From contig DASQMX010000036.1 of NCBI GenBank assembly GCA_035645275.1, positions 1-64,000 of the forward strand: a stretch of 64,000 nucleotides of DNA. Reading direction: 5' to 3'. Position numbers and translations under genes: made by a program. Each line of letters starts with the position of its first letter. The stretch's first letter is position 1. Below the pieces are notes generated by a model. That model saw nothing but the letters and a program-made list of their open reading frames with translations, was not told where the DNA came from and did not search any database. Shown piece by piece: positions 42,520 to 51,981 of this stretch. This stretch comes from Paranoxybacillus sp035645275 (GTDB lineage Bacteria > Bacillota > Bacilli > Bacillales > Anoxybacillaceae).

Positions 42520-42705
42520 ATGAGACAATATCTATTTTCATTTGAAACAGATCATCCAAAGCATCTAGAATGGAAGGAGACCATTCCTGCTGGAGGCATG
42601 ATGGAAGCGTTTTTAAAAGCGAAACAACTTGTTAAACAATACGCAAAAGAAAAAGGCGGTCTCATTCGCGTTGAATATGTCGGTGTACGTTATTTAAATA
42701 ATTAG
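42520..42705 (+). CDS. 61-aa small soluble protein, unknown
   Basis: MRQYLFSFETDHPKHLEWKE.., ending VEYVGVRYLNN; AAAGGAGGGAG site upstream. Predicted alpha/beta with an amphipathic helix (AFLKAKQLVKQYAKEKG). No hydrophobic segment. Own terminator at 42752. Looks like a real conserved Bacillaceae small gene, but I cannot name it. Confidence 0.65.
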   Translation: MRQYLFSFETDHPKHLEWKETIPAGGMMEAFLKAKQLVKQYAKEKGGLIRVEYVGVRYLNN

Positions 42706-42751
42706 CGGAAGGATGATACAGTGTTTTTTCTGTTAGTGAAACAGTTACAAT

Positions 42752-42804
42752 AATGTGCAGCAATTCCCAAAGGTATATTCATGGTGAGTTGCTGCACATT
42801 TTTT
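42752..42804 (+). terminator. Terminator of the 61-aa gene
   Basis: AATGTGCAGCAA / TTGCTGCACATT stem followed by TTTTATG. Confidence 0.8.
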
Positions 42805-42865
42805 ATGCACATTTTCCTCATATTCGAATAGTCTGATGTGAACTTCTAGTAAAGGAGCGGGAATT

Positions 42866-43468
42866 ATGATAGAATTACCGGTTAACATTCGTGCGGAACA
42901 TGTAAAAACGAATCGTCTAGAGCTTTATTATCCCGTTATTCATGGGTTGAAAAATTCGGAAGTACAAAGAAAAATCAATTATGACATTTTAACAACGGTA
43001 CAACAATTAATGATCCAGCAAGGTTTTTATGAAAATCCGCTGACAACGATAACAGGGACATTTGAACTGAAATCAAATGAGAAAGGAGTATTAAGTATAA
43101 CAATTGAAAATTACGCTTATTCAGGTGGGGCACATGGTTTAACGATTCTAAAAGGGTTGACATTTGACGTCAAAACCGGGAAAAAGTACACACTTAATGA
43201 ACTGTTCAAACGAAACAGCAACTACACAGCCATATTATCAGAAGAGGTAAAACAACAAATTAAAGAGCGGGAAATGTTGCTGCTTAGTGAATTTAAGGGA
43301 ATTTCACCACAGCAAGATTACTATATAGCCGATAAAGCACTTGTGCTGTTCTTTCAACTATATGAATTAACTGCCTATGCATTCGGATTTCCGTATTTTC
43401 CGATTTCGGTGTATGATGTACAAAAGATCGTTGATGAAGCATCACCGTTAGGCAAAATGCTTTCATAA
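42866..43468 (+). CDS. DUF3298/DUF4163-type protein
   Basis: 200 aa, GGAGCGGG site before ATG. A PdaC/RsiV-type DUF4163-DUF3298 arrangement with YYPVIHGLKNSEVQRKIN and the hallmark YSGGAHG then LTFDVKTGKKYTLNELF and YELTAYAFGFPYFPIS. Unlike RsiV or PdaC there is no signal peptide or membrane anchor, so this form is cytoplasmic. Homologous domains bind lysozyme (RsiV) or wall glycans; the role of the soluble form is unknown. Confidence 0.85.
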   Translation: MIELPVNIRAEHVKTNRLELYYPVIHGLKNSEVQRKINYDILTTVQQLMIQQGFYENPLTTITGTFELKSNEKGVLSITIENYAYSGGAHGLTILKGLTFDVKTGKKYTLNELFKRNSNYTAILSEEVKQQIKEREMLLLSEFKGISPQQDYYIADKALVLFFQLYELTAYAFGFPYFPISVYDVQKIVDEASPLGKMLS

Positions 43469-43472
43469 AGAT

Positions 43473-44537
43473 TTATTCAATTTTAACGTGAACTTTTTGT
43501 ACAGCATTGTAGCCATATCCTTTTCGATTCCACATGGCAGCAAACGGTTGCGTTTGGCCGCTTGAATCAGTTGCTTTTGCCAAAATGGTATATTCACCTT
43601 TTTCGTAGACTTCCCATACAAAAGACCATGGAGTCCAGGCGTAAGGCCCATCTTGTTGAGGGGCTAATTTTGCTTCTTTCCATGTTTCACCATTGTCAAC
43701 GCTAATTTCTACGTGTGTAATAACCCCATTTCCTGTCCAAGCAATTCCTTCAATGACAATCGTTCCTGTATTGTGTATAGAAAAGTCAAGCGGAAATTGA
43801 ATGAGAGAATTTACATTGATCGTTGTTACGGGTTTTTTATCAGCATCACTGTTTTTATGTGGATAGTACACATAGTCAACCGCCTGAAACGGGCCGGTAA
43901 ACGGTTGATCCATCACGATAATTTGTTGTAGCCATTTGACAGAAGCCATTGCATACCACCCAGGTACGATTAACCGCAGCGGATATCCGTGTTTAAACGG
44001 GATGGGTTGACCATTACATTCATAAGCAATCATTGTATCGGGATGGAGCGCTTTTTCAAGCGGCAAACTTCTCGCATAATAAAAAACACCAACCATATCT
44101 GTACGCATACCGCAATCAGCACCTATAAATACAACTTCTTTAGCATCATTTTGCAACCCGGCTTTTAACAAAAGATCCTTTAGCGGAACACCTTTCCATT
44201 CAGCCTGGCTCATCGCACCATCTTTCCATTGCTCACCAAATACTTTCGGCGTAAATTTATTCCGCTGATTACCGGCACATTCCAGTGGAATAATGAAAGC
44301 TTTCGAAGGCATCGACTTTAATTGTTCCAGATGAAAATAAGAAGGATGCTGAACCAATCCGCCGATCGTCAAATAATACAGATCAGGAAGAAGGGAAGGG
44401 TAAGGAAAATGATTGCGGCGATAAAAATACCGAAGAGGAAAAATTTTCTGATTAAGTAAAAAATGAATGGGAGATTCCTGATTTTCCGGAACAAGCGACT
44501 TTGTCATTAAATACGGACGTATTTCCAAAAAGTTCAC
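43473..44537 (-). CDS. Sulfite oxidase-like molybdopterin oxidoreductase
   Basis: 354 aa. Oxidoreductase molybdopterin-binding domain with the molybdenum-ligand Cys in IPLECAGNQRNKF, then WKGVPLKDLL, CGMRTDMVG, YECNGQPIPFKHGYPLRLIVPGWYAMASVKWL; the C-terminal Mo-co dimerisation (Ig-like) domain includes GIAWTGNGVITHVEISVDNGETW. No signal peptide or heme domain, so a cytoplasmic sulfite-oxidase-like enzyme of unknown electron acceptor. Convergent with the DUF3298 gene, 4 bp between stops. Confidence 0.9.
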   Translation of the reverse strand: MNFLEIRPYLMTKSLVPENQESPIHFLLNQKIFPLRYFYRRNHFPYPSLLPDLYYLTIGGLVQHPSYFHLEQLKSMPSKAFIIPLECAGNQRNKFTPKVFGEQWKDGAMSQAEWKGVPLKDLLLKAGLQNDAKEVVFIGADCGMRTDMVGVFYYARSLPLEKALHPDTMIAYECNGQPIPFKHGYPLRLIVPGWYAMASVKWLQQIIVMDQPFTGPFQAVDYVYYPHKNSDADKKPVTTINVNSLIQFPLDFSIHNTGTIVIEGIAWTGNGVITHVEISVDNGETWKEAKLAPQQDGPYAWTPWSFVWEVYEKGEYTILAKATDSSGQTQPFAAMWNRKGYGYNAVQKVHVKIE

Positions 44538-45020
<483 letters not shown>

Positions 45021-45479
45021 TTATGTATCCAAATTTTGATCCGGGAACGCTTCAAATTTGCGTTTTAAGTACAATCCTTTATCATGATAAATCCAGTCAT
45101 AAAATTCCTTTATGGTTTTTCGGCTACTCATATATAAACGAATATGATTTTCTTTTTTAGTTAAGTTAACTTCAAATCCACATGTTTTTAAATGATTCTC
45201 CAATGCAACCATAAAATCTAGAAATCTACCAACAAAACTGACTACATAGCCACGAGAATTAATATTTCCATCGCCATCAAAATATCCTCTTATAAAATGA
45301 CTTAAATACATATCCGGAACATATGGAAATTTTACTTCCAGCGATTTATTTGGTGTGATACCATAGATCTCCATTAAATCGTTTTTCATAACTTTGCTAT
45401 TGAGATATAACATATAAACACCGGTTTGCTTATTTTGATAAAGCGGTTGATTGGAACCTAATTCGTCTCTGATTTGCAT
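45021..45479 (-). CDS. LAGLIDADG homing-endonuclease-like protein, N-terminally truncated
   Basis: 152 aa. The motif FIRGYFDGDGNI (residues ~62-73) is a LAGLIDADG helix, followed by VSFVGRFLDFMVALENHL and IRLYMSSRKTIKEFYDWIY, the beta-sheet DNA-binding face. Full-length stand-alone relatives have an N-terminal helix or second motif before QIRDELGSNQPLY, so the first part seems lost. The upstream sequence (45480-45560) does not supply it. Probably an inactive remnant of a mobile or intron-encoded endonuclease; no host intron is visible. Confidence 0.75.
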   Translation of the reverse strand: MQIRDELGSNQPLYQNKQTGVYMLYLNSKVMKNDLMEIYGITPNKSLEVKFPYVPDMYLSHFIRGYFDGDGNINSRGYVVSFVGRFLDFMVALENHLKTCGFEVNLTKKENHIRLYMSSRKTIKEFYDWIYHDKGLYLKRKFEAFPDQNLDT

Positions 45480-45975
45480 CCGAAAGAGCCAGTTTTTTTA
45501 ATAAAAGCGGCAATAAACTAGATCCACGGGATTTACATAAAATTTTTAAAGAAACTCGTTAAAAAGCAATAATTTAACAAGCCACTCGACTTGATTTTCT
45601 TAGATTTCATGCATTAATATTCAAATCATGAATTATAACACCGGGTTTTTCTGTAAGAAAATACAACATGGTGAATTATTATTCTAAACCATCATAATTT
45701 GTGTAAATAATAGAAAAAAGCCCCCTTTCGATGAACAGAGGGAATGATAAAAACTGCCTATAATACACTTTATAATCTATAAACATTCTTAAAATGAAAG
45801 CAAGATCTAAGCACAAGTCTTTAAAGTCGGAAAACACATCTGATGTCAGTAAATCCTCCATCCCTTCATATTCTGGAAGCTTCCCGTGTATCTCAGCGAT
45901 TGTTATGCATCATCACCATCTTATATACATTTTGTTTTAGGGTTGTTGATGCCAACTATAGAAAATGAAAGAGTA
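45480..45975. other. Region with an unidentified gene fragment
   Basis: Minus-strand 45679-45912 encodes IAEIHGKLPEYEGMEDLLTS and continues for about 60 residues to a stop, with no ribosome site. It reads like a fragment of a longer protein whose start and end are missing; I cannot identify it. The rest is AT-rich non-coding. Confidence 0.35.
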
Positions 45976-46179
45976 TCAGCATATTAGAAAGATAAGCCAA
46001 ATCGCGTTTCCCAAAACACCAATTTTTAAAACCATATCTTCTGGTTGTTTTTTAGAAAGTTTTCCCCAAATGAATCCAATTGTAGCGGTTGAAATAATAA
46101 TAAATAAATTTAACCCTTCAGAAGAAATAAACATAAGGATCGAGATTACTAATAGTAATAATGGAACTATATTCAACAA
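45976..46179 (-). CDS. 67-aa membrane protein, intact copy
   Basis: TTG start with GGGGAGG upstream. Two to three hydrophobic segments (residues ~4-19 PLLLLVISILMFISS; ~24-40 LFIIISTATIGFIWG; ~50-66 LKIGVLGNAIWLIFLIC) separated by GKLSKKQPEDM. A decayed duplicate of this gene and its leader lies at 46985-47245. Function unknown. Confidence 0.65.
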   Translation of the reverse strand: MLNIVPLLLLVISILMFISSEGLNLFIIISTATIGFIWGKLSKKQPEDMVLKIGVLGNAIWLIFLIC

Positions 46180-46494
46180 AATGCCTCCCCTTTTTAATCA
46201 ATTTGTTTTATTTCCTTTCTCGTTTTTTAATATCACCTCTCAGCTTGTCACGTATATTGGCGTACAAAAGTAAATTCATAATAAATTGTTGTCCCTGTGA
46301 CCAACGGATACTCAATTGTTTGGAAGAGAACCCAAGTAAATTTGATCTTCCACTAATAAATCAGGGGCATATAGCATTTACTGTCCTCTATGTAAATTTT
46401 GGGCAAACTTAACAAACCTTCTTGTTTGGATAGTGCGGTCCGTGGATCTTACTCGGCATGAACTGAACTCATTTAGCTATCTTCCATCTCTACT
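46180..46494. other. Intergenic region
   Basis: AT-rich stretch upstream of the 67-aa membrane gene; no further gene, repeat or clear terminator seen. Confidence 0.4.
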
Positions 46495-46917
46495 CTATAC
46501 CCATTCTTCCAACGAAAACACGTCATTTCTTTCGAAGTCGTGAAGAATGGCCGGAGGTAGCAGTTCTCGCGATTGTTCTTTAGTTGACCAGCGATAATCG
46601 ATATGTTCTTGCAAAAGAAAAACCTCATGATGATCGCTTTTGCATAAGTATGTAAGAATGACAACTTGTCGCGTTGCGTGCGTTTGAAACGTCGTCGCAT
46701 ATAAAATCCGCTCCACCGTCACATCCAATCCAACTTCTTCTTGGATTTCTCGCAACAGCGCCGTTTCTAAATCTTCTCCAAAGCGTATTTGTCCTCCGAC
46801 TAACTCCCACGTTCCGCCGCCCACTTCATCATCATGAGCACGTTGTACCATTAACACCTTGCCTTTGTGTAAAATAAACCCTTTCAAAACTACAACAATT
46901 TCATTTAAACTTGTCAT
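46495..46917 (-). CDS. Nudix hydrolase
   Basis: 140 aa from ATG 46917 (MTSLNEIVVVLKGFILHKG), preceded by GGAAAGGTG. Nudix box GGQIRFGEDLETALLREIQEEVGL (GX5EX7REUXEEXGU) is intact, with VQRAHDDEVGGGTWEL before it and HIDYRWSTKEQSRELL after. Hydrolyses a nucleoside diphosphate linked to another moiety; substrate unknown. Inserted between two copies of a small membrane-protein gene. Confidence 0.9.
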   Translation of the reverse strand: MTSLNEIVVVLKGFILHKGKVLMVQRAHDDEVGGGTWELVGGQIRFGEDLETALLREIQEEVGLDVTVERILYATTFQTHATRQVVILTYLCKSDHHEVFLLQEHIDYRWSTKEQSRELLPPAILHDFERNDVFSLEEWV

Positions 46918-46984
46918 TTCAAGCACCTTTCCTCATTATGAATATAACACGGTTGCTTTCGCTCGATTAACGAATTAAGAAGAA

Positions 46985-47245
46985 TCACTTTTATGGTTGT
47001 TTAAGCCAATTATAAAAAATGAATATATACCAGCATATTAAAAAGAGCAGCTATATTGTGTTTCCATAAATCTCTACCTTCAAAACCATATATTTTACTT
47101 GCTTTTTAGAAAACTTCCCCAAATCAATCCGATTGCGGCGGTTGGAATAACAACAAAAAATAAAACCCTTCAGAAGAAATGAACAAAAGAACTGAGCTCA
47201 TCAATAGCGGGAGTAGTATTATATTCAAAAATGTCTCCCCTTCTT
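46985..47245 (-). pseudogene. Decayed duplicate of the 67-aa membrane protein gene
   Basis: Base-by-base similarity to 45950-46195 is clear (shared blocks such as CCAATTATA/CCAACTATAG, CCTTCAGAAGAAAT, TTCCCCAAAT, and the GTCTCCCCTT ribosome region) but with many substitutions and indels and no open frame. It implies a tandem duplication that also enclosed the Nudix gene, one copy of which has since decayed. Confidence 0.75.
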
Positions 47246-47427
47246 AAGTTGGTTGATTTTGTTTCCTTGATTATAATTTCACTTAAATGGATGCTTTATT
47301 GCATTTCTTAAAATGACAATCATTTGAGTTCTTTCAGGCTTTCGCTTTCCATCAGCTGTTTCAGGGGGGTTAAATAATAATCATTAAAGATGTTTTTAGT
47401 TTATGAGTCATACAAAACTGATACGCT

Positions 47428-47459
47428 ACGTGATATATAACGTGATATATAACGTGACA
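47428..47459 (+). repeat. 12-bp tandem repeat
   Basis: ACGTGATATATA occurs twice in tandem followed by ACGTGACA. Confidence 0.8.
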
Positions 47460-47596
47460 TTTTACAAACTAATTTCATTTTTGTATCTACGGAATAATCT
47501 AAATGTTCTAGTAAAATATATCAAGATAAATTTGGGATATTTGGTATTTGTTTTATATGTATGTATCTATGTCTTTTGCAATACGTTCCTATATTG

Positions 47597-47640
47597 AAAA
47601 AGGACAGCCTTAATTTGGACTGTCCTTTTCGCTTTTTCTG
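47597..47640 (+). terminator. Rho-independent terminator-like hairpin
   Basis: AAAAGGACAG..CTGTCCTTTT stem with a T-rich tail (TCGCTTTTTC). No plus-strand gene ends nearby; could serve the minus strand too. Confidence 0.65.
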
Positions 47641-47661
47641 CAGTAAAGTTACGGCTTGTAG

Positions 47662-47880
47662 TTAATGCCTATGCCAAACAAAATCATTCCCATACAAGAA
47701 AACGATTAGGATGAAGTGAAGGATGCCGCCTAAATATGAGTAGAATCGATCTTCTTTTATGAGGCCAAGCAAGCATATGAGCATTCCGAACAATGAAATC
47801 CAAATGTAACTGATATCAAAAACGGGAATCTCCGCTATAATTTGTACATTTAACAAAATAAGCAAAAATATAGCCACCAA
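47662..47880 (-). CDS. Small membrane protein, unknown
   Basis: 72 aa with three hydrophobic stretches (residues ~3-17, ~24-42, ~50-64: FLLILLNVQIIAE; ISYIWISLFGMLICLLGL; LGGILHFILIVFLYG). Start uncertain (TTG at 47880 or GTG next to it) and the ribosome site is weak, so it is a tentative gene. Typical of small Bacillus membrane peptides. Confidence 0.5.
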   Translation of the reverse strand: MVAIFLLILLNVQIIAEIPVFDISYIWISLFGMLICLLGLIKEDRFYSYLGGILHFILIVFLYGNDFVWHRH

Positions 47881-47926
47881 TGTATTATATGCATTAATTA
47901 TAGAGCATTTTTTACATCATGAGCGT

Positions 47927-48085
47927 TTATTTTGAATGACGAAATGAACTTTTTATTTGGGAAAGTTTATTTTGTAAGTTTGCGTGATCACGTTTCATTT
48001 GACTAAGACGATTCGTTACAACTTTTTTTCCATATCCATGTGGTGCGGAGGCGATTAATATTACATTTTCTTTATAATTGTTCAT
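47927..48085 (-). CDS. 52-aa small protein downstream of the DUF4062 gene
   Basis: AGGAGGT 7 nt before ATG 48085; it overlaps the stop of the DUF4062 gene (14 bp), so the pair is coupled. The sequence is MNNYKENVILIASAPHGYGK.., then a basic helix (NRLSQMKRDHANLQNKLSQIK) and SSFRHSK. APHGYGKK is a glycine-rich loop reminiscent of a phosphate-binding turn but too short for a P-loop domain. Basic overall; no known family. Confidence 0.6.
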   Translation of the reverse strand: MNNYKENVILIASAPHGYGKKVVTNRLSQMKRDHANLQNKLSQIKSSFRHSK

Positions 48086-49232
48086 TTGAGAGACCTCCTA
48101 ACAGCATTTTGATAAAGTAACAATAAGAATATCCTTTTGATTCAAGTATAGCATTAAATATATGCTCTTGGTAAGCCTTCAGTTTATAATAATCCCACTC
48201 TCCTAGCAGCGGCAGATGAAAGCAAAATACATAAGTCTTTACCTTAAACAAGAAATAGCATATTCTTTTTTCCAGTGAATAGTATAGCTTTTCATTATGA
48301 TTATGATCATTATATGTTTGCACAACGTAAGAAGAGGCATCATCTAATGAAAAGTTCTCAGGAGTTGTTAATCCGTCATATTCTTTGCAAATCATCTGGT
48401 CATCTCTTTTTTCGTAAAGAGTTACGGCTTTACAGTCCATTAATGCTCCTATAGCTTCTTGTTGGTACTTTGTATTTGTAGAGTAAATATTGCAGCCGAC
48501 CATCTTAGATCGTAAAAGCGCTAATAGCCTTCTCCAATTTGTAACTTGCCCATTCTCCAATAAACTTATGAATTCAAGTGATAGTTCATAAAAATCCCCG
48601 TATAATTCTACGTGTTCTAAGCTCCGTTCGATTTCAGAACGAATATTTAAGTATTGAAGGCTTTCTTTGAAAAGAGCTGAAAGATAGCTTTTTATGTTTG
48701 AAAGAATTTCGACACCTAATGAGCATTTTTCGAAATATATACCTTTTTGTTCTGCATCATAAAGAAAGTACCATACATAATTTTCGGCAATATGAGGCTC
48801 CTCTTTAATGTTTTCGCTTATAAATTTCAACATTGAATCCGGTTCTTTACCGTGTTCGCTTAAATACTGTACTAACGATTGTTTTATTTGAGGTCTGATC
48901 GTCCGAAAATAGGTGTCAAGAACTATATCGTGAACATACACGATAAGACGTTTATTTTCGTGATATGCACGTAAAAATTCAAGGTGAGTAACAGTTTTCC
49001 CTTCATCCTCTAAGAATGTTCCTGCTTTATCCGCGATAAATAGCAGAAAGATATCACTTCTTGATACGTACTCCAAACAAGTTCGGATGGCATCTTGATG
49101 AATATATCGCATACTATCTTCAAAGCGAATAGGTTCATGCCCCATATTTTTTAATTCTTCAAATACAGCGTTTCGTATAGAGGAAAGAGCATCTTGTGCA
49201 ACAGAACTTATAAAAATAGTAGTTCTATCCAT
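48072..49232 (-). CDS. DUF4062-domain protein, candidate defence sensor/effector
   Basis: 386 aa. Residues 1-110 match DUF4062: TTIFISSVAQDALSSIRNAVFEELKNMGHEPIRFED, then CLEYVSRSDIFLLFIADKAGT and VTHLEFLRAYHENKRLIVYVHD. DUF4062 is a TIR/flavodoxin-like domain common in bacterial conflict proteins. The remaining ~270 residues are largely helical, end with CYFIKMLLGGL, and I do not recognise them. It heads a two-gene unit with a 52-aa protein. AT-rich and surrounded by relics, consistent with an accessory gene. Defence role is inference. Confidence 0.7.
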   Translation of the reverse strand: MDRTTIFISSVAQDALSSIRNAVFEELKNMGHEPIRFEDSMRYIHQDAIRTCLEYVSRSDIFLLFIADKAGTFLEDEGKTVTHLEFLRAYHENKRLIVYVHDIVLDTYFRTIRPQIKQSLVQYLSEHGKEPDSMLKFISENIKEEPHIAENYVWYFLYDAEQKGIYFEKCSLGVEILSNIKSYLSALFKESLQYLNIRSEIERSLEHVELYGDFYELSLEFISLLENGQVTNWRRLLALLRSKMVGCNIYSTNTKYQQEAIGALMDCKAVTLYEKRDDQMICKEYDGLTTPENFSLDDASSYVVQTYNDHNHNEKLYYSLEKRICYFLFKVKTYVFCFHLPLLGEWDYYKLKAYQEHIFNAILESKGYSYCYFIKMLLGGLSNEQL

Positions 49233-49790
49233 ATTACAACACCACCTTACTTTTTAAACAACCACCCGTTAGAATCTATTTGATTAATCGAACATTGTTG
49301 TTTTAACCTTTTTTTCTTTTATTCGCGGGATGGTTGAGGTTCTTAACAAAGACTCCTTTCTGCATTTAGCTTAAATTTAGAGATTAAATTCGACAAAAAC
49401 TGCTAAATTCCTCCACTTCCAATGATAAGTTTTTCTTCATTAGAGTGATTTAAAATTGCTTCAAATTATAGTAATTTTTTATAGTTAACTTTGGTTATAG
49501 AACGGACAATATGTTTCGCTTTGCTTACACATCGATGCTTTGACAAAATTAATTATTATAATTACCATTAAAGTAACAGAACTCACCACGCCTCTTAACA
49601 ATGCGTACCAAGGTGGGTCTTTTTTATTTATATAGGGGATTTTTTATGGAAAAAGTGTTGAAATATCAATAAAAACAAAAAGACCAATTCACATGCCAAT
49701 TGGTCTGCTGATAACAATGGTTATTTTGTGTTTTCTCTCCCACAAGTGAACCCGTTAGACAAAAAGCGGAGTGCTTTTTATTTTTTAAAA
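49233..49790. other. Intergenic region
   Basis: AT-rich; contains the promoter region of the DUF4062 gene, a plus-strand hairpin-like segment near 49580-49625 (ACTCACC..GGTGGGT followed by CTTTTTT) and the pxpA terminator (49671-49706). Confidence 0.45.
49671..49706 (-). terminator. Terminator of the pxp operon
   Basis: AGACCAATT / AATTGGTCT perfect 9-bp stem, with a T-rich run on the minus strand after it (complement of AAAAACAAAA). Confidence 0.8.
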
Positions 49791-50561
49791 TCATGTATTT
49801 AACACATCATGAATTGGAGAAATCTCTATATTTTCTGCTTTTAGAGCTTCCACAATGGCTTTAGCTAAAAGAGGAGCGCCAGGTGTATCCCCATGAATAC
49901 ATACCGTTTCTGCCTTAATTGATATTTCCTCACCAGTGTGGGTAACTACTTTACCTTCCTTTACCATTCGAACTACTCGATCTGCCATCTTACGATAATC
50001 TTGGATGGCTGGACCTTTTCTTGTTAGTACAATTGAACCGGTAGACGTATGCTCACGATCAGAATACACTTCTTTTGCTACGCGGATCCCCATTTTTTTG
50101 CCTACCTCTACAACAGCTGAATGATTCATCGCAAACACAATAGTATTAGAATCTACCTCGGCAATCGCCTCTAGGATTATCCTTGCCACTTTTTCATCTT
50201 CCATCGCCAACATATAAAGGGCTCCATGGGGCTTACAATGCTGAAGTTTCATTCCAATAGCAGAAGCAAATTCTCGTAAAGCCCCCATTTGGTACGTAAC
50301 ATAATCTTTAATCTCTGAAGCAGTTGCACTCATATGTCGGCGGCCAAAACCTAATAAATCAGGAAATCCCGGATGAGCCCCAATGCCTACCTCGTATTTC
50401 TTGGCCAATTCTACCGTTTTCCGCATGATGTGAGGATCACCACCGTGAAAACCACATGCGATATTAGCCGATGTGATATATTGCATCATTTCTTCATCGT
50501 TTCCTAATTGGTATAAACCATAACTTTCTCCCATATCACAATTTAGATCGACTTTCAGCAT
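49791..50561 (-). CDS. pxpA: 5-oxoprolinase subunit A (LamB/YcsF family)
   Basis: 256 aa. Family motifs DLNCDMGESYG, SANIACGFHGGDP, GAHPGFPDLLGFGRR, HCKPHGALY, EVYSDREHTSTGSIVLTRKGP and CIHGDTPGA. With PxpB and PxpC it hydrolyses 5-oxoproline to glutamate using ATP. Last gene of the operon, separated from the BCCP gene by ~180 bp that holds no gene. Confidence 0.94.
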   Translation of the reverse strand: MLKVDLNCDMGESYGLYQLGNDEEMMQYITSANIACGFHGGDPHIMRKTVELAKKYEVGIGAHPGFPDLLGFGRRHMSATASEIKDYVTYQMGALREFASAIGMKLQHCKPHGALYMLAMEDEKVARIILEAIAEVDSNTIVFAMNHSAVVEVGKKMGIRVAKEVYSDREHTSTGSIVLTRKGPAIQDYRKMADRVVRMVKEGKVVTHTGEEISIKAETVCIHGDTPGAPLLAKAIVEALKAENIEISPIHDVLNT

Positions 50562-50741
50562 CTTACCATCTTCCTTCTAATTTATGATTTATCAAACAAG
50601 TGTTATAGAAACCTATCAATAATTTGTATTTCGCCCTTCACTATAACGTTTTTTAATCAAGACTATTAATTTTACTTCCATGGTCAGGGCACTCTTCTTA
50701 TGCTCAATCACAGGCTTGTATTATGTTTTAATAAGAGGTTT

Positions 50742-50990
50742 TTATTTTAAGGTAAGTACGGCAATTTCTTGGCCGGCATCAACAACCGCTTCATTTTCTG
50801 CAATAATCCGTTCTAATACACCATCTTGTTCCACCTTGATTTCATAAAAGGTTTTCATCACCTCTACCAGCCCTATGACGTCACCAGCCTTTACTTCTTG
50901 TCCCTGAGTCACGTATTCAGGTTTGTCTGGAGCTGGTTTACGGTAAAACACTCCCGGAATTGGGGATAAAATCGTGACTTGATTCGCCAT
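50742..50990 (-). CDS. Biotin carboxyl carrier protein-like
   Basis: 82 aa from ATG 50990, 6 nt after AAGGAGG (the ATG at 50996 abuts the site). Biotinyl/lipoyl domain with the biotin Lys in LVEVMKTFYEIK and preceding PIPGVFYRKPAPDKPEYV, resembling AccB C-termini without the long N-terminal region. Such genes sit in pxp operons that normally also encode a biotin carboxylase (accC); none is here, so biotin carboxylation would depend on the housekeeping AccC. Confidence 0.85.
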   Translation of the reverse strand: MANQVTILSPIPGVFYRKPAPDKPEYVTQGQEVKAGDVIGLVEVMKTFYEIKVEQDGVLERIIAENEAVVDAGQEIAVLTLK

Positions 50991-51003
50991 CAGCATCCTC
51001 CTT

Positions 51004-51981
51004 TTAGTTTTTTTTGATAATATTTTTGATCTGTTCTAATTTTTCTTTCAGTTCTCGACGTGCTTGGATGGCTTCATCTACGGTAACCGGAACAAAAAGG
51101 ACTTTATCATTTGTTTTGACTTGAGCCATGTAATTTAAATCCGTACTAATAATCGTAGCAATGGTCGCATACCCACCACCGGTCACAGCATCATTCAATA
51201 AGGCAATCGGCTCGATTCCATCGGGAACTTGAATAGAACCGATTGGGTAGCCCATGTCTACTACGTTTGAAGGATTACTTCCTGCACCAAAAGGCTGTTC
51301 GCGCGGAACAAAATGAAGACGTTCTCCTTTAAACCGGTATCCTACACGATTCGATTCCGGAGTCACGGTCCATTCTATGTTCAAGAAACGCTCTTTACTT
51401 TCTTCTGTTAAACGATAGCTACATAGGCCCATCACTACACGAATTTCATGACTCTTACTATACTTTGGAATAAACGAATCAGGAATGGTAGTTCCTGTTG
51501 AAACATTTGCTTCTGAATCGCTGCCGATCTGGAGGACATCCCCCTCCTTAAGTGCTCTGCCCTCATATCCACCAATTCCACACAGTGTATATGTCGAACG
51601 AGAATTTTGAATGATCGGGACATCGATTCCACCCTTAACCGCTAGATAAACCCGTGCACCAGATTTAACAAAATCAAATGAAAGTACATCACCAGCTTTT
51701 ACCTCTAAAGTACTCCAAAGAGGAACTGATACCCCATTAATCTTTGGAGGAATATCTCCTCCGGTTATGGAAATCATTGTATCCTGATGAAATTCAAGCT
51801 CAGGACCTATGTAAGTGATTTCTAAAACAGCAGCATTTTCTTTATTACCAACTAACATATTAGCAATAGCAAAGGAATATTGATCCATTGCTCCAGATGG
51901 AGGCATTCCGATTTCATAAAAACCAATCCGTCCACGATCTTGAACAGTTGTTTGAAGTCCGGGTTTCAATACCTTAATCAT
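51004..51981 (-). CDS. pxpC: 5-oxoprolinase subunit C (biotin-dependent carboxyltransferase-like)
   Basis: 325 aa. KipA/PxpC pattern: IKVLKPGLQTTVQDRGRIGF, GMPPSGAMDQYSFAIAN, NAAVLEITYIGPEL, RVYLAVKGGIDVP, TVTPESNRVGYRFKGERL, and YPIGSIQVPDGIEPIALLNDAVTGGGYATIA. Homologous to the carboxyltransferase lobe of urea carboxylase. Overlaps pxpB by 4 bp. Confidence 0.93.
   Translation of the reverse strand: MIKVLKPGLQTTVQDRGRIGFYEIGMPPSGAMDQYSFAIANMLVGNKENAAVLEITYIGPELEFHQDTMISITGGDIPPKINGVSVPLWSTLEVKAGDVLSFDFVKSGARVYLAVKGGIDVPIIQNSRSTYTLCGIGGYEGRALKEGDVLQIGSDSEANVSTGTTIPDSFIPKYSKSHEIRVVMGLCSYRLTEESKERFLNIEWTVTPESNRVGYRFKGERLHFVPREQPFGAGSNPSNVVDMGYPIGSIQVPDGIEPIALLNDAVTGGGYATIATIISTDLNYMAQVKTNDKVLFVPVTVDEAIQARRELKEKLEQIKNIIKKN

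Larger units (their letters stand above)
47246..47661. other. Intergenic region with tandem repeat
   Basis: Holds a tandem 12-bp repeat at 47428-47459 and a terminator hairpin at 47597. A 64-codon frame at 47403-47597 runs through the repeat and lacks a ribosome site, so I do not call it. Confidence 0.45.

Noticed and set aside
47403..47597. 64-codon frame
   Set aside because: Crosses a 12-bp tandem repeat, no ribosome site, hydrophobic AT-rich translation.
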